Source: an uncultured Prevotella sp.
Lineage (GTDB): Bacteria > Bacteroidota > Bacteroidia > Bacteroidales > Bacteroidaceae
NCBI GenBank assembly: GCA_900557255.1
Contig: USSA01000155.1
Span: 1 to 6,822, forward strand
Reading direction: 5' to 3'
Length of the DNA: 6,822 bases
Below, piece after piece: positions 1 through 5,737 of the stretch (its first letter is position 1; the number at the start of each line of letters is the position of its first letter). A model generated the notes under the pieces. It worked only from the letters and a program-made list of their open reading frames with translations, ran no database searches and was not told the DNA's origin. Position numbers and translations under genes: made by a program.

Positions 1-73
1 GGGTCAACTTCATTACTGTGTATGATGTATCGAGACCGCCGCTAAAAGCGACTACAACTTTTTTATTTGCCAT
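1..73 (-). CDS. argG: Argininosuccinate synthase, N-terminal 24 codons only (cut by window edge)
   Basis: The minus-strand reading frame starts at the ATG at 73-71 and runs off the left edge. It encodes MANKKVVVAFSGGLDTSYTV followed by MKLT. The SGGLDTS stretch (residues 11-17) is the ATP-pyrophosphatase P-loop of argininosuccinate synthase, the cytoplasmic enzyme that joins citrulline and aspartate using ATP in the seventh step of arginine synthesis. Only this N-terminus is visible, so completeness cannot be judged. It lies 75 nt downstream of the GNAT gene on the same strand, and argR comes first, which fits an arginine operon that continues leftwards. The leader is A-rich with no clear Shine-Dalgarno, as is normal for Bacteroidota. 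Other PP-loop enzymes share SGG-D-S, but SGGLDTS with this spacing and context points to ArgG. Confidence 0.9.
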   Translation of the reverse strand, partial: MANKKVVVAFSGGLDTSYTVMKLT

Positions 74-148
74 TTTATTTTATGTTTAATATGGATGAAT
101 AATATTTAGATGGCATTCTTGCCAACACCTTAAATTATATGTAAGGAT

Positions 149-760
149 TTAAATTTTTGCAGATGGACCGTCAATCTTTCTGATTCTCTCAATCACTTCT
201 TGAGGAAGCTTGATAGGCAGATGTTCTTCTGGGTCGAAGAGCATGGCGGTGCAGATGCAGTATTTGCGGTTGGTACGATGGAGGACATCCACGTTGATGC
301 AACCCTCGCAACCACGCCAGAATGACTCATCATCGGTCAGGTCGGCGAAGGTAACAGGAAGGTAACCCAGCTGGGTGTTCATTTTCATGACAGCCGAACC
401 GGATGTCAAAGAGAAAATCTTGGCATGAGGCCATCGCTGTCGGGCAAGCGTAAAGGTCAGGTTCTTGATGCGCTTTGCCAATCCCAATCCTCGGAAGTCT
501 GGGTGAACGATCAAACCTGATGTGGTAACATAGTGCTTGTTGCCCCAGGTCTCGATGTAGCTGAAGCCTGCGAACTTATCGCCCTGGAGAGCGATGACCG
601 CCTTGGCTTCGCGCATCTTGGTGGCAACGTACTCTGGTGAACGCTTGGCGATACCAGAACCACGCTTCTTTGCAGCTTCTGCAATTGTAGTCAGAATGGT
701 GTCGATGTACTTGATGTGACTTTCGTCAGCCACCATTACTTTAACTTCTGCTTCTTCCAT
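149..760 (-). CDS. GNAT-family acyltransferase of the arginine operon, candidate N-acyl(succinyl/acetyl)glutamate synthase
   Basis: This is a 203-residue GNAT protein. The acyl-CoA-binding motif A is visible as VHPDFRGLGLAKRI (residues 85-98, core RGLGLA at 90-95), followed by the usual helix and a strand at about 113-119. The C-terminal third is unusual: it holds CEGC (151-154) and CIC (168-170), four cysteines that could form a metal site. The gene sits between argR and argG on the same strand, 89 nt after argR. Bacteroidota are known to use succinylated intermediates in arginine synthesis and lack a classical argA/argJ; from memory, the homologue in the same position in Bacteroides thetaiotaomicron has been implicated genetically in the first acylation of glutamate. 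That substrate is therefore family and context knowledge, not visible here. The start ATG at 760 follows an A/G-rich leader (AGAAGAGAAAAA). Confidence 0.82.
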   Translation of the reverse strand: MEEAEVKVMVADESHIKYIDTILTTIAEAAKKRGSGIAKRSPEYVATKMREAKAVIALQGDKFAGFSYIETWGNKHYVTTSGLIVHPDFRGLGLAKRIKNLTFTLARQRWPHAKIFSLTSGSAVMKMNTQLGYLPVTFADLTDDESFWRGCEGCINVDVLHRTNRKYCICTAMLFDPEEHLPIKLPQEVIERIRKIDGPSAKI

Positions 761-828
761 TTTTTCTCTTCTATCTTAAAATGTTTTTGTTTTAATATTC
801 TTTCTTTATATATAATAAGGTGTATGTT

Positions 829-844
829 TTGCATAAAATTGCAA
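829..844. promoter_or_regulatory. Candidate ArgR box between argR and the GNAT gene
   Basis: TTGCATAAAATTGCAA has perfect TTGCA/TGCAA arms around an A/T centre. Measured against the known ArgR box core TGAAT-WWWW-ATTCA it keeps 7 of 10 fixed positions (TG-AT, AAAA, -T-CA). On the minus strand the TTGCAA at 844-839 could serve as a -33 element, 21 bp before TATTAT (817-812), so a bound repressor would cover a possible internal promoter for GNAT-argG. No CAAAnnTA (minus-strand TAnnTTTG) exists between argR and the GNAT start, so the promoter itself is weak. The same bases also form the inner stem of a larger hairpin closed by ATAAGGT (815-821) and ACCTTAT (847-853). Binding by ArgR is inferred. 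Confidence 0.4.
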
Positions 845-849
845 CTACC

Positions 850-1338
850 TTATATATATTTATGGTGAACGTCTGGAATTACTTCTGCTAGTGCATTGAT
901 GATTTCCTCTTCTGTTGTCCCTTTCTTCTTTACCAGAAAGATCGTGTCATCGCCAGCGATAGTTCCCAGAATTTGAGGAATATCGCTATTATCTATATTA
1001 TAGGCAATGCTGCTTGCATATCCCGGACGGGTTTTGATCACGACCATGTTTCCAGAGAAGTTGATAGACTGGAATCCGGTATTCACCATCATCTTGCTCA
1101 CTGGAATATGGTTTGAAACTCTCTTATATAATGTGTCATTGGGCAGAACATACGCATATTTTCCACTCGAAGATGCTGCCTTTGCTACCTTGAGCAGTTT
1201 TAAGTCACGGCTCAATGTGGCTTGCGTAATCTTAAAGCCTTCTTTGTGAAGAGCCTCCAAAAGTTGGTCTTGTGAACTCAACTCCTGACTTGATATAAGC
1301 ATCTTCAAAGTTTCCAATCTGCTATTCTTTGCCTTCAT
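850..1338 (-). CDS. argR: Arginine repressor ArgR
   Basis: This is a 162-residue ArgR, close to the usual length of about 150-160. The N-terminal winged-helix domain covers residues 1-70 and carries the family hallmark TQATLSRDLKLL (38-49). The C-terminal hexamerisation and arginine-sensing domain (about 75-162) contains GYASSIAYNID (106-116) and GTIAGDDTIFLV (125-136), whose GDD reads out bound arginine. The frame stays open upstream to an ATG at 1494, but I chose the ATG at 1338: the protein then begins directly with the DNA-binding domain, and a consensus promoter lies at 1368-1399, so the upstream part would not be transcribed. ArgR is a cytoplasmic, arginine-dependent DNA-binding hexamer. 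As first gene of the argR-GNAT-argG set it probably regulates itself and the operon. The leader has no Shine-Dalgarno and is A-rich. Confidence 0.95.
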   Translation of the reverse strand: MKAKNSRLETLKMLISSQELSSQDQLLEALHKEGFKITQATLSRDLKLLKVAKAASSSGKYAYVLPNDTLYKRVSNHIPVSKMMVNTGFQSINFSGNMVVIKTRPGYASSIAYNIDNSDIPQILGTIAGDDTIFLVKKKGTTEEEIINALAEVIPDVHHKYI

Positions 1339-1367
1339 ATGCTGTATTTTTATTCGCTTAATGGCTG

Positions 1368-1399
1368 CAAAATTACAATATATTTTGTAAATAACCAAA
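1368..1399 (-). promoter_or_regulatory. Promoter of argR (Bacteroidota TTTG-N20-TAnnTTTG type)
   Basis: Read on the minus strand, TTTG (1399-1396) is followed after 20 bp by TAATTTTG (1375-1368), an exact fit to the Bacteroidota housekeeping promoter pattern TTTG / TAnnTTTG. Transcription should begin near 1361-1364, giving a leader of about 25 nt before the argR ATG at 1338. This position also rules out the longer argR start at 1494. Confidence 0.72.
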
Positions 1400-1413
1400 T
1401 AAAATGAAAGAAA

Positions 1414-1474
1414 AATGTATAAAATAACATTATTTTGTCTTTTGTTATGCATAAATACGGAATAAATATGCATG
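1414..1474. promoter_or_regulatory. Palindrome cluster upstream of argR, candidate ArgR operator region
   Basis: Several dyads lie upstream of the argR -33 element. AATGTATAAAATAACATT (1414-1431) has AATGT/ACATT arms and 18-bp length, like an ArgR box. TTATGCATAA (1445-1454) is a perfect palindrome, and ATATGCATGT (1466-1475) repeats its core; their centres (1449/1450 and 1470/1471) are exactly 21 bp apart, the spacing of paired ArgR boxes. The stretch 1457-1474 (ACGGAATAAATATGCATG) matches 8 of 10 fixed bases of the ArgR box core. The site lies upstream of the promoter rather than over it, so repression would need DNA bending or an unseen site. The assignment is an inference. Confidence 0.45.
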
Positions 1475-1583
1475 TATTGCCTTCTTTCATACAAACATTC
1501 TACACTTTGTTTTTGATGCAGAATGGCTTTTTTTTATCCATTTTAAGCTAATTATTGTAAATTATTGAAAGAAAGTTTACGGA

Positions 1584-1618
1584 AACCGCATCGGTTCAAT
1601 AAGTTTTTGTTATCTTTG
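1584..1618 (+). promoter_or_regulatory. Promoter of ino1 with a dyad at the -33 position
   Basis: TATCTTTG at 1611-1618 is an exact TAnnTTTG box. The place where -33 should lie has no TTTG; instead it holds the perfect inverted repeat AACCG-CAT-CGGTT (1584-1596). A promoter with a poor -33 and a dyad over it suggests control by a DNA-binding protein, as activator or repressor. The leader from about 1624 to the ATG at 1672 is roughly 48 nt and A/T-rich. Confidence 0.6.
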
Positions 1619-1671
1619 CAGACACAATTCTTAGATTATAATCAACTTAATATAAAATAAACCTTTAGAAG

Positions 1672-3000
1672 ATGGAAAAAATGAATGTTAAACCAGCAGA
1701 AGGTAAGCTGGGAATCTTGGTTGTTGGTTGTGGCGCAGTAGCTACTACCTTCATGACCGGTGTTTTCATGACTCGTAAGGGCCTTGCGAAGCCAGTAGGT
1801 TCAATGACTCAGTACGACAAGATTCGTGTTGGCAAGGGTGCAGACAAGAAATATTTGCACTATAAGGACATCGTTCCACTTGCTGACCTTAATGATATCG
1901 TATTCGGTACTTGGGATGTTTATCCGCAGAATGCTTATCAGGCAGCTATGTATGCTGAGGTGTTGAAGGAGAAAGATATCAATCCTGTACGCGAGGAGTT
2001 GGAGAAGGTAGTACCAATGAAGGCTGCATTCGACAAGAACTATGCAAAGCGTCTTGATGGCGACAATGTGAAGGATTGCAAGACCCGCTGGGAGATGGTA
2101 GAGGCTCTTCGTCAGGATATCCGCGACTTCAAGGAGAAGAACGGTTGTGCCCGTATCGTTGTTATCTGGGCAGCATCTACCGAAATCTATGTTCCTGTAG
2201 ATATGAAGATTCATGGTACATTGGCAGCACTTGAGGCAGCAATGAAGGCTGACGACCGCCAGCATGTAGCTCCATCCATGTGCTACGCTTATGCTGCTTT
2301 GACAGAGGGTGCTCCTTTCATCATGGGTGCTCCTAATACAACTGTTGATATTCCTGCTATGTGGGAACTCGCAGAGAAGACCAAGATGCCTATCGCCGGC
2401 AAGGACTTCAAGACAGGCCAGACTCTAGTCAAGAGTGGTTTCGCTCCTATCATCGGTACCCGTTGTCTCGGCTTGAATGGCTGGTTCTCTACCAATATTC
2501 TCGGCAATCGTGATGGTCTCGTTCTCGATGAACCTGCTAATTTCCATACTAAGGAGGTAAGTAAACTCTCTACTCTTGAGACAATCCTGAAACCAGAAGC
2601 TCAGCCAGATCTCTATGGTCATGGTAACGATGAAGATACTCAGTACTATCACAAGGTACGTATCAACTATTATCCACCTCGCAACGATAACAAGGAGGGT
2701 TGGGATAATATCGATATCTTCGGCTGGATGGGTTACCCAATGCAGATTAAGATTAACTTCCTCTGCCGTGACTCTATCCTTGCTGCTCCATTGCTGCTCG
2801 ACCTTACATTGTTGAGCGATCTTGCTGCTCGTGCAGGCCGTTTCGGAACCCAGCGTTTCTTGAGTTTCTTCCTCAAGGCACCTATGCACGATTATACTAA
2901 GGGTGAAGAGCCTGTAAACCATCTCTACCAGCAGTATACGATGCTGAAGAATGCTATCCGTGAGATGGGAGGTTATAAGGCCGATGAGGAAATCGACTAA
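1672..3000 (+). CDS. ino1: Inositol-3-phosphate synthase (myo-inositol-1-phosphate synthase)
   Basis: This 442-residue cytoplasmic enzyme converts glucose 6-phosphate to 1D-myo-inositol 3-phosphate by an NAD-dependent oxidation, aldol closure and reduction. The Rossmann NAD site is at the N-terminus (GILVVGCGAVATTFMTG, 14-30). The family's core catalytic block follows: AGKDFKTGQTLVKSG (242-256, catalytic lysines), GLNGWFSTNILGNRDGLVL (267-285), FHTKEVSKLS (291-300) and DSILAAPLLLDLTLLSDLAARAG (367-389). Length and motifs suit the compact bacterial form, shorter than the about 530-residue eukaryotic enzyme. Two starts lie close together (M1 and M4); the first follows TTTAGAAG. In Bacteroides this enzyme supplies inositol phosphate for inositol phospholipids and sphingolipids, and its gene sits with the lipid genes. 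Here it has its own promoter, is followed by a terminator-like hairpin and an AraC regulator, and no lipid gene is in the window. Confidence 0.93.
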   Translation: MEKMNVKPAEGKLGILVVGCGAVATTFMTGVFMTRKGLAKPVGSMTQYDKIRVGKGADKKYLHYKDIVPLADLNDIVFGTWDVYPQNAYQAAMYAEVLKEKDINPVREELEKVVPMKAAFDKNYAKRLDGDNVKDCKTRWEMVEALRQDIRDFKEKNGCARIVVIWAASTEIYVPVDMKIHGTLAALEAAMKADDRQHVAPSMCYAYAALTEGAPFIMGAPNTTVDIPAMWELAEKTKMPIAGKDFKTGQTLVKSGFAPIIGTRCLGLNGWFSTNILGNRDGLVLDEPANFHTKEVSKLSTLETILKPEAQPDLYGHGNDEDTQYYHKVRINYYPPRNDNKEGWDNIDIFGWMGYPMQIKINFLCRDSILAAPLLLDLTLLSDLAARAGRFGTQRFLSFFLKAPMHDYTKGEEPVNHLYQQYTMLKNAIREMGGYKADEEID

Positions 3001-3058
3001 TTAGGTTATTTCATTTAATATTACACCTTATTATATATAAGGCATTAATTTATATCAT

Positions 3059-3110
3059 GGCACACCTTTGGAATGTTAGAACATCTCTCCATAGGTGTGT
3101 CTTTTTGTTT
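3059..3110 (+). terminator. Rho-independent terminator after ino1, possibly an attenuator for the araC-type gene
   Basis: A long stem-loop is visible: CACACCT (3061-3067) pairs with AGGTGTG (3093-3099), extended outward by G-C and G-T pairs, then a T-T mismatch, TGGA (3069-3072) with TCCA (3088-3091), and ATGTT (3073-3077) with AACAT (3080-3084) around a short loop. It is followed directly by TCTTTTTGTTT. The T-run ends only about 20 nt before the ATG of the next gene on the same strand. A smaller hairpin, CCTTAT (3026-3031) with ATAAGG (3037-3042), precedes it but has no T-run. Confidence 0.8.
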
Positions 3111-3129
3111 ATTTATATAGAAAGTAGAC

Positions 3130-4149
3130 ATGGATTCGGTAACGAGTTTTATTTATGGTATGAGCATGATGTTCTTCTCCATGATGGCTTTCCTGTTTTG
3201 GAGAAAAGGAAAGGAGATGCTCTTTCGGATGATTATGTGGCTCATGATTGTGGTCGACCTGCAGTTGGTAAAGGACATGGTTTTCTTTCTGATTTATGGT
3301 TTTGCCAACGAGCATGCGTGGTATCTTACGTCTTCGTTAGATATGATGATTATTCCGTTCTACAGCTTTGTGTTGATGGAACTGGTGAAGCCGGGCTGGT
3401 TCAGATGGGTGAAAGCTTTGATGCTGGAATTGCCTTTCCTCTTGTTGCCGGTGTTCTATATTTTTACCCATAATATCATCTGGTTTTATGTGCTTTCTGT
3501 CTGGGGAGCCATTTATGGATGCTCTACCTTTATATTGCTTATCTTTATGATTCGGAGGTATCATCGCCAGCTGAAAGAGCGCTTTTCTTATCAGGAAAAT
3601 ATTAATCTGAATTGGCTTCTTGCCATTCTCAATACCTTCTTCCTGATTCTGTTTTTATGGACGCTGAGCTGTTTCGTTATTAATGTGGATTACGACAATA
3701 TCTATATGGTAAGTTCTCTGATACTCTGGATGCTGATAGATTATTTTGTTTATAGGCATGAGTCAGTGATAGAAGAGTTGAGCGATGTTGAAATTGTACC
3801 GTTAGAGCAGAACGAAGTAGATGTTTCGGGGATGGCTGCTGAGGTGCAGCGGTTGTTCGAGGAAGATAAAATCTATCTCAATCCGAAACTGAAATTGTCT
3901 GATGTGGCGCTGGCTGTAGGTACGAACCGTACTTATCTGAGTCGCTATTTTAATCGGCAGAATGGGCAGACGTTTTATGATTATGTGAATACTTATCGTA
4001 TACAATATGCTGAGAAATTGTTGAAGTCAACGAACTATCCTTTGCCGGAAATCGCCATCAAATCGGGATTTAATTCTATTTCTACGTTCAGAAGAGTATT
4101 TTTTGCCTCTTTTGGTTGCTCTCCTAATAAATATAGAGTAAATGCATAA
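3130..4149 (+). CDS. Membrane-anchored AraC-family transcriptional regulator
   Basis: This is a 339-residue protein with two halves. Residues 1-210 hold about seven hydrophobic segments (roughly 5-24, 33-56, 69-86, 98-113, 116-141, 160-184, 192-208), so the N-terminal half should lie in the inner membrane. Residues 236-338 form an AraC/XylS-type DNA-binding domain: first helix-turn-helix LSDVALAVGTNRTYLSRYFN (256-275), second LPEIAIKSGFNSISTFRRVF (305-324), ending in the typical F-A-SFGCSPNKYR tail. This layout (multi-pass sensor fused to AraC) is common in Bacteroidota; the ligand is unknown. It lies 129 nt after ino1 on the same strand with a terminator-like hairpin between them and no obvious promoter of its own, so it may be expressed by read-through. 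Whether it controls ino1 is open. Confidence 0.88.
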   Translation: MDSVTSFIYGMSMMFFSMMAFLFWRKGKEMLFRMIMWLMIVVDLQLVKDMVFFLIYGFANEHAWYLTSSLDMMIIPFYSFVLMELVKPGWFRWVKALMLELPFLLLPVFYIFTHNIIWFYVLSVWGAIYGCSTFILLIFMIRRYHRQLKERFSYQENINLNWLLAILNTFFLILFLWTLSCFVINVDYDNIYMVSSLILWMLIDYFVYRHESVIEELSDVEIVPLEQNEVDVSGMAAEVQRLFEEDKIYLNPKLKLSDVALAVGTNRTYLSRYFNRQNGQTFYDYVNTYRIQYAEKLLKSTNYPLPEIAIKSGFNSISTFRRVFFASFGCSPNKYRVNA

Positions 4150-4192
4150 GCTGTTGGTGTTTAGGCGGTTTGCAAAAATCAGTGGTACACTG

Positions 4193-4216
4193 AAAAATGT
4201 CAAAAGACACTTTTTG
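4193..4216 (+). terminator. Possible terminator of the AraC-type regulator gene
   Basis: AAAAATGTC (4193-4201) pairs with GACA-C-TTTTT (4206-4215) around an AAAA loop, with one bulged C, and ends in a T-run, 44 nt after the regulator's stop. The GC core is only about two pairs, so it is weak. A neighbouring perfect dyad, TCAGTG-GTA-CACTGA (4179-4193), is followed on the minus strand by TTTTTG and could stop transcription arriving from the right. Confidence 0.38.
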
Positions 4217-4270
4217 TCCATTTGAAACTTATTTTTGCTATTTTGAAACCATGGTTCTCAGTTTTTTTTC

Positions 4271-4278
4271 TATCTTTG
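4271..4278 (+). promoter_or_regulatory. Orphan TAnnTTTG promoter box with no gene downstream on its strand
   Basis: TATCTTTG is an exact -7 box for Bacteroidota. The nearest TTTG upstream is at 4242-4245, leaving a 25-bp spacer instead of about 20, so the -33 is poor. Any transcript would start near 4284 and meet the hairpin at 4341-4377 after about 60-95 nt. No start codon with an open frame follows. Confidence 0.35.
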
Positions 4279-4340
4279 CACCATAGAACTTTTTGAAGAG
4301 AATATAACTCTAGCATTTACTTTTTCTAGGAATAAAAAAT

Positions 4341-4377
4341 AAAGGTTGGCCAACCCGTTGAGGGCAAGCCAACCTTT
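4341..4377 (-). terminator. Terminator of the Bax-inhibitor-1-like gene
   Basis: AAAGGTTGGC (4341-4350) and GCCAACCTTT (4368-4377) form a perfect 10-bp stem, with CCC/GGG (4354-4356 and 4362-4364) pairing in the loop. On the minus strand the stem is followed by ATTTTTTATTCC, the T-run of an intrinsic terminator, and it lies 57 nt after the stop at 4434. In the plus direction the T-run is poor (CTCGTT), so it acts mainly on the minus strand. Confidence 0.85.
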
Positions 4378-4433
4378 CTCGTTATGTATGTTATTCCTTA
4401 TTCTTGTTACTTTATTCCCGGTTCCCGTTTTCA

Positions 4434-5192
4434 TTATTCCTTGTTACTGCCTCCGAAGATGCGGAGCAAGTAGAGGAAGAGATTGATAAAGTCGAGATAC
4501 AGAGTCAAGGCTCCGATGAGTGCCAGTTTCTGTGCGCCCTCGCTCATGTCGTATTGTGTCTGGAGCATCTGCTTGATCTTCTGACTGTCCCAAGCGGTCA
4601 AGCCAACGAAGATGGCTACGCCGGCGTAACTCAAAATGTAATCAAATCCCGAACTCTTCAAGAACATGTTTACTACGGTAGCGATAATCAGTCCTATCAG
4701 CGCCATGAAGAGTATTTTTCCTAAAGAGGTCAAATCCTTCTTGGTAGTGTAACCATAGAAAGCCATTGCTCCGAATGTGCCGGCTGTAATAAAAAATACC
4801 TTGGCAATACTGGTCATCGTATATACTACGAATACGGATGAAAGCATGGCACCATTCAAAACCGAGTAGGCGATGAAGAGTAGGGTGGCCGTAGTCAGGG
4901 AGAGTCTCTGTAGGGCACCGGTAATGATGAATACCAGGGCAAGCTCTGCGATAATCAGACCAAAGAGCAAGCCGCGGCTTGTCATCAAGGTCATCAGCAG
5001 GGTAGGACTGCTAGCTACACCATAGGCAGTAACGCCCGTAATCAGGAGAGCTAAGGTCATCCATGTATACACTTTGCGCATCAAAGCAGAGAAAACACCG
5101 CTTATACCTCGCTCTTTCTCATTAACAGCAAAGCCATTGCTCTGCTGGTTGTTCTGACTATTTATCAGATTGTACATTTCCTTTTCTGTCAT
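4434..5192 (-). CDS. Bax inhibitor-1 / YccA family multi-pass membrane protein
   Basis: This is a 252-residue protein with a polar N-terminus (1-35) and seven hydrophobic segments (about 41-61, 75-94, 101-121, 130-150, 158-176, 187-200, 223-245), the standard BI-1/YccA (TMBIM) fold; length is slightly above the usual 210-240. The residues that form the pH-sensitive Ca2+ gate in Bacillus YetJ appear to be kept: the paired aspartates at D202 (TAWDSQKIK) and D234 (LYLDFINLFLYLLRIFGG), and a glutamate at E83 (AELALVF). In bacteria such proteins are Ca2+ leak channels or, as YccA, modulate FtsH proteolysis; which applies here cannot be told. The gene is monocistronic, with its own -7 box at 5250-5243 and a strong terminator at 4341-4377. 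The start at 5192 has an A-rich leader and no Shine-Dalgarno. Confidence 0.92.
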   Translation of the reverse strand: MTEKEMYNLINSQNNQQSNGFAVNEKERGISGVFSALMRKVYTWMTLALLITGVTAYGVASSPTLLMTLMTSRGLLFGLIIAELALVFIITGALQRLSLTTATLLFIAYSVLNGAMLSSVFVVYTMTSIAKVFFITAGTFGAMAFYGYTTKKDLTSLGKILFMALIGLIIATVVNMFLKSSGFDYILSYAGVAIFVGLTAWDSQKIKQMLQTQYDMSEGAQKLALIGALTLYLDFINLFLYLLRIFGGSNKE

Positions 5193-5237
5193 AATTCTAT
5201 TTTCTTTTGTTATTTATGGTCTATTGAATAATATAAT

Positions 5238-5287
5238 AAGCGCAAAGATAATGCCAATTATTGAAACGAGCGATTATCTCTGCGCTT
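5238..5287. repeat. 15-bp inverted repeat carrying the -7 box of the BI-1-like gene; also a likely terminator of the small upstream gene
   Basis: AAGCGCAAAGATAAT (5238-5252) and ATTATCTCTGCGCTT (5273-5287) are inverted copies with 14 of 15 matches around a 20-nt spacer. On the minus strand the left arm contains TATCTTTG (5250-5243), the -7 box expected for the BI-1-like gene (predicted start of transcription near 5237, leader about 45 nt). No matching -33 TTTG was found. As RNA from the minus strand the repeat makes a strong hairpin followed by TTATTATATTATTC, 40 nt after the stop of the small gene at 5327, so it may also end that transcript. Confidence 0.6.
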
Positions 5288-5326
5288 TATTAACATTTAT
5301 TCCGTAATTTTACGTCATTCATTCCT

Positions 5327-5632
5327 TTATTTAAGGGCTATCTTCTTTACGGCTATCTGTTTTCCGCCTCGCGTTACCTCTACGGCTACAGTTCCATTTA
5401 CTGGTGAGCGAAGCAGTTCTGTATCAGATTTTGCCTGTTTCTGAAGCGCCAGGACACCTGAGGTTCCGTATATTCTGATGATGTCGTTCTGTTTCAGACC
5501 CTTTATCTGGATATGATAGTTGCTGCTAGGAATGATGGTGATGTCTGACTTCATGTCAGTCTCCTTGCGGTTGAAACTGATCTGCCATTGCCATCTTAAT
5601 CTCTTATCTTCTCTTTCTTCTACCAGTCTCAT
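5327..5632 (-). CDS. Small protein resembling a free-standing type IX secretion C-terminal sorting tail
   Basis: This is a 101-residue protein; I do not recognise a named family for the whole. From residue 30 the pattern (ITIIPSSNYHIQIKGLKQND, IIRIYGTSGVLALQKQ, then G-VAVEVTRGGKQIAVKKIALK) looks like the beta-strand tail that directs Bacteroidota proteins to type IX secretion: a short strand, GL-x-IRIYG-xxG, and a closing GGK-K-L strand. There is no cargo domain and no signal peptide, so it may be a remnant of a larger protein or a small cytoplasmic beta protein. An internal ATG at 5554 (residue 27, MKSD) has a strong Shine-Dalgarno, AAGGAG, 6 nt upstream, which would give 75 residues covering just the tail-like part. 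A -7 box TATCTTTG at 5664-5657 supports transcription and fits the longer start with a short leader. Confidence 0.6.
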   Translation of the reverse strand: MRLVEEREDKRLRWQWQISFNRKETDMKSDITIIPSSNYHIQIKGLKQNDIIRIYGTSGVLALQKQAKSDTELLRSPVNGTVAVEVTRGGKQIAVKKIALK

Positions 5633-5656
5633 ACGCTATTCGTTTTGTTTCGAATG

Positions 5657-5664
5657 CAAAGATA
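5657..5664 (-). promoter_or_regulatory. -7 promoter box for the small sorting-tail-like gene
   Basis: On the minus strand this is TATCTTTG, an exact TAnnTTTG. It lies 24 nt before the ATG at 5632 and about 100 nt before the alternative ATG at 5554. No TTTG is present at the expected -33 distance, so the upstream element is poor. Confidence 0.5.
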
Positions 5665-5737
5665 CGTCTTTTCCGTTTTCTACCTATGCGATTTGTGCGA
5701 TTTGCGTGGATTCGGGAAATAAAGTGCGAAAAATATC

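Noticed and set aside
94..111. ArgR box before argG (TGAATAATATTTAG)
   Set aside because: Only the left half matches the box; the right half lacks the CA and there is no dyad.
111..124. TGGCA-TTCT-TGCCA hairpin between the GNAT gene and argG as a terminator
   Set aside because: The stem is only 5 bp and no T-run follows on the minus strand; it would also cut argG off from its operon.
1339..1494. N-terminal extension of ArgR by 52 residues from an ATG at 1494
   Set aside because: The argR promoter lies at 1368-1399 inside this stretch, the extension is A/T-rich and unlike ArgR, and the start at 1338 gives the normal family length.
1801..2922. Several minus-strand open frames inside ino1
   Set aside because: They are shadows of a well-supported plus-strand enzyme gene and show no domain.
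3057..3473. 138-residue plus-strand frame overlapping the start of the AraC-type gene
   Set aside because: It overlaps the terminator hairpin and the regulator in another frame, and the sequence looks random.
4404..4724. Plus-strand frame opposite the BI-1-like gene
   Set aside because: It is antisense to a clearly recognised membrane protein and has no promoter.
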